Assembly: GCA_030826005.1 (NCBI GenBank)
Contig: JAPJOW010000220.1
Span: 1 to 7,309 of the forward strand
DNA length: 7,309 bases
Direction of reading: 5' to 3'
Source: Aliterella sp. RAGGC_92
GTDB taxonomy: Bacteria; Cyanobacteriota; Cyanobacteriia; Cyanobacteriales; Chroococcidiopsidaceae
A program made the translations under genes and the position numbers. Shown here piece by piece: positions 5,770 to 7,309 of the stretch. The notes below the pieces were generated by a model. The model ran no database searches. It was not told the origin of the DNA and was given only the letters and a program-made list of their open reading frames with translations. Every line of letters starts with the position of its first letter. Position 1 is the first letter of the stretch.

Positions 5770-6387
5770 ATGACTAATCAAATTCCCAACCAGATAAATA
5801 CGGAACTTATTTGGGCAGTTAATGCAGACTTAAGTAGCTTAAAATCTCATTTACTCGATTTATTTTGTACTTTGGCTTACACTGAAGGTGATTTTGTGCT
5901 GTCTTCAGGACAAAAAAGCTCTTATTACATTAACGGTAAGCAAGTAACTTTGCATCCTCAAGGTGCAACAGCGATCGCTCGATTACTATTATCTGTGCTT
6001 CCTAGCAACACTCAAGCCGTAGCTGGACTAACTTTAGGCGCAGATCCAATTGTAACTGCTGTAAGTGTAGTATCGGTTTATGAAAACCGCCCCATTCCCG
6101 CTTTAATTATCCGTAAAGAAGCCAAAGGTCATGGAACTATGGCTTATATTGAAGGCTTAACTTTACCTGCGGGTGCGTCTATCGCAGTCCTAGAAGACGT
6201 TGTTACTACAGGACAATCCGCTTTACAAGCAGTAGAAAGACTTAAAAATGCAGGTTATAGCGTTAGTGAAGTACTGGCGCTAGTAGATAGACAGCAAGGA
6301 GGCGAGGAGTTGTATAAGTCGGCGGGTTTAAATTTCCAGTCAATTTTTACAATTACCGATATCCAAGAGCGATTTCGGGTAATGTAG
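5770..6387 (+). CDS. pyrE: Orotate phosphoribosyltransferase
   Basis: PyrE makes orotidine 5'-phosphate from orotate and PRPP, the fifth step of pyrimidine nucleotide synthesis, in the cytoplasm. The 205-residue protein carries the PRPP-binding signature VLEDVVTTGQSA (140-151), the flexible catalytic loop RKEAKGHGT (115-123) and the N-terminal substrate segment VLSSGQKSSYYINGK (43-57). The length fits the bacterial family (about 180-215). I chose the ATG at 5770; the GTG directly before it at 5767 would add one residue only. No Shine-Dalgarno is evident. The gene is divergent from the exported-protein gene and convergent with thiC. Its TAG stop (6385-6387) lies inside the left arm of an inverted repeat, so the last residue or two (VM) may derive from that repeat. 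Confidence 0.95.
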   Translation: MTNQIPNQINTELIWAVNADLSSLKSHLLDLFCTLAYTEGDFVLSSGQKSSYYINGKQVTLHPQGATAIARLLLSVLPSNTQAVAGLTLGADPIVTAVSVVSVYENRPIPALIIRKEAKGHGTMAYIEGLTLPAGASIAVLEDVVTTGQSALQAVERLKNAGYSVSEVLALVDRQQGGEELYKSAGLNFQSIFTITDIQERFRVM

Positions 6388-6413
6388 AGACGTAGCACTA
6401 CTACGTCTCTACA
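6383..6413. repeat. Perfect 13-bp inverted repeat at the pyrE-thiC junction, probable dispersed palindrome and terminator
   Basis: TGTAGAGACGTAG (6383-6395) and CTACGTCTCTACA (6401-6413) are perfectly complementary around a 5-nt loop, CACTA. The GTAGAGACGT.../...ACGTCTCTAC type of palindrome is, as I recall, a common short dispersed repeat in Nostoc-like and related cyanobacterial genomes; copy number cannot be judged from one window. It fills most of the 35-nt gap between the two convergent stops and could terminate both transcripts, although no T-run follows. Confidence 0.75.
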
Positions 6414-6422
6414 CGCCAAAAT

Positions 6423-7309
6423 TTAGGCTTTAACGGTTTCTTTTGCCAAGAATTTCTCTAATTCTGTCAGTGCGTCAGCATCTACCTTAGTCTGCATCGG
6501 ACAGAACTTCGGCCCGCACATCGAGCAAAATTCCGCAGTTTTGTAAATGTCTGCGGGCAAAGTTTCATCGTGATATTCCTTAGCCCGTTCTGGGTCTAAA
6601 GATAGTTCAAATTGGCGATTCCAATCAAAGTTGTAACGCGCTTTAGATAATTCGTCATCTCTATCTCTAGCGCCAGGTCTACGACGGGCAATATCGGCGG
6701 CGTGAGCGGCGATTTTGTAAGCAATCAATCCATTCCTCACATCTTCCGCATTTGGCAGCCCTAGATGCTCTTTAGGAGTCACGTAGCACAACATTGCCGT
6801 ACCATACCAACCCGCCATTGCTGCCCCAATTGCAGAGGTAATATGATCGTAGCCGGGAGCAATATCTGTAACTAACGGACCCAAAACATAGAAAGGTGCT
6901 TCCGAACACTCCTCCATCTGTTTTTTGACGTTAAACTCAATTTGATCCATAGGCACGTGACCGGGACCTTCTACCATTACTTGGATGTCATCTTCCCAAG
7001 CGCGGCGAGTTAGTTGTCCTAACGTTTTTAATTCCGCTAATTGCGCCGCATCCGAAGCATCGTGAGTACAGCCAGGACGCAAAGAGTCACCTAAACTGAA
7101 CGAGACATCATATTTTTTAAATATCTCAATAATATCTTTAAAGTGAGTGTAGAGAGGATTTTGCTTATGGTGGTGCAGCATCCACCGCGCCAAAATTCCG
7201 CCGCCCCGCGATACAATTCCTGTCAGGCGATCGCGCACTAATGGCAAATGCTCAATTAATATCCCGGCATGAATAGTTTGATAATCTACTCCTTGCTGGG
7301 CGTGTTTTT
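6423..7309 (-). CDS. thiC: Phosphomethylpyrimidine synthase ThiC, C-terminal part (5' end outside window)
   Basis: ThiC is a radical-SAM enzyme that rearranges aminoimidazole ribotide into hydroxymethylpyrimidine phosphate for thiamine synthesis. The visible 295 residues are the C-terminal two thirds of a protein that should be about 450-460 residues. The frame stays open to the right edge with ThiC sequence (QQGVDYQTIHAGIL), so the in-frame TTG at 7247 is not the start. Recognisable blocks are TGIVSRGGG, GDSLRPGC, the substrate-binding EGPGHVPMDQI and GPLVTDIAPGYDHI. The C-terminal CSMCGPKFC (codons at 6501-6527) is the CX2CX4C [4Fe-4S] ligand motif, intact here. A TPP riboswitch often precedes bacterial thiC but would lie outside this window. 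The stop is 9 nt from the inverted repeat that separates it from convergent pyrE. Confidence 0.97.
   Translation of the reverse strand, partial: KHAQQGVDYQTIHAGILIEHLPLVRDRLTGIVSRGGGILARWMLHHHKQNPLYTHFKDIIEIFKKYDVSFSLGDSLRPGCTHDASDAAQLAELKTLGQLTRRAWEDDIQVMVEGPGHVPMDQIEFNVKKQMEECSEAPFYVLGPLVTDIAPGYDHITSAIGAAMAGWYGTAMLCYVTPKEHLGLPNAEDVRNGLIAYKIAAHAADIARRRPGARDRDDELSKARYNFDWNRQFELSLDPERAKEYHDETLPADIYKTAEFCSMCGPKFCPMQTKVDADALTELEKFLAKETVKA

Noticed and set aside
5574..5777. Open frame on the plus strand across the signal peptide region and pyrE upstream gap
   Set aside because: Its hydrophobic stretch comes from AT-rich intergenic DNA, it overlaps the pyrE start, and it has no ribosome-binding site.
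7245..7247. TTG at 7247 as the start of thiC
   Set aside because: Recognisable ThiC sequence continues in frame to the right edge; the visible part is only a C-terminal portion.
6414..7309. TPP riboswitch for thiC
   Set aside because: thiC is on the minus strand and its 5' end and leader lie beyond the right edge, so none can be seen.

Overview
The window looks like cyanobacterial chromosome. The HIP1 octamer GCGATCGC occurs twelve times in 7.3 kb. Coding is AT-leaning, intergenic spaces are short, and the gene set is typical (class A HspA-type small heat-shock protein, an LpxD of the lipid A pathway, a cyanobacterial-type ThiC). The genus cannot be fixed from this stretch. No phage, transposase, CRISPR or toxin-antitoxin gene is visible, so it reads as ordinary core and accessory chromosome.

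Layout from left to right: (1) 2-718 (+), the C-terminal end of a larger protein that enters from the left edge. It has a Pro/Thr-rich linker followed by a compact domain resembling an NPCBM-type carbohydrate-binding fold. (2) A strong hairpin (756-791) between this gene and the convergent hspA gene (835-1350, -). (3) A regulatory space of about 310 bp between divergent hspA and ynfA. It holds one candidate promoter for each gene, a repeat/palindrome element, and an hspA leader that can fold over its own ribosome-binding site. (4) ynfA (1664-1996, +), a small membrane protein, closed by an intrinsic terminator. (5) Four minus-strand genes read from right to left: a small exported protein (5672-5250), a phytanoyl-CoA-dioxygenase-like Fe(II)/2-oxoglutarate enzyme (5205-4453), an HI0933/YhiN-type flavoprotein (4418-3180) and lpxD (3117-2080). 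Gaps of 34-62 nt suggest one transcript. (6) pyrE (5770-6387, +), divergent from that cluster. (7) A perfect 13-bp inverted repeat that contains the pyrE stop codon. (8) The C-terminal two thirds of thiC (-), which runs off the right edge.

Functionally the region mixes unrelated housekeeping roles: protein quality control (HspA), lipid A acylation (LpxD), pyrimidine synthesis (PyrE) and thiamine pyrimidine synthesis (ThiC). The least understood part is the four-gene minus-strand cluster. It places an exported protein, an oxygenase and a flavoprotein immediately upstream of an outer-membrane lipid gene. The most testable regulatory signals are the possible hspA RNA thermometer and the pyrE stop codon embedded in a palindromic repeat.
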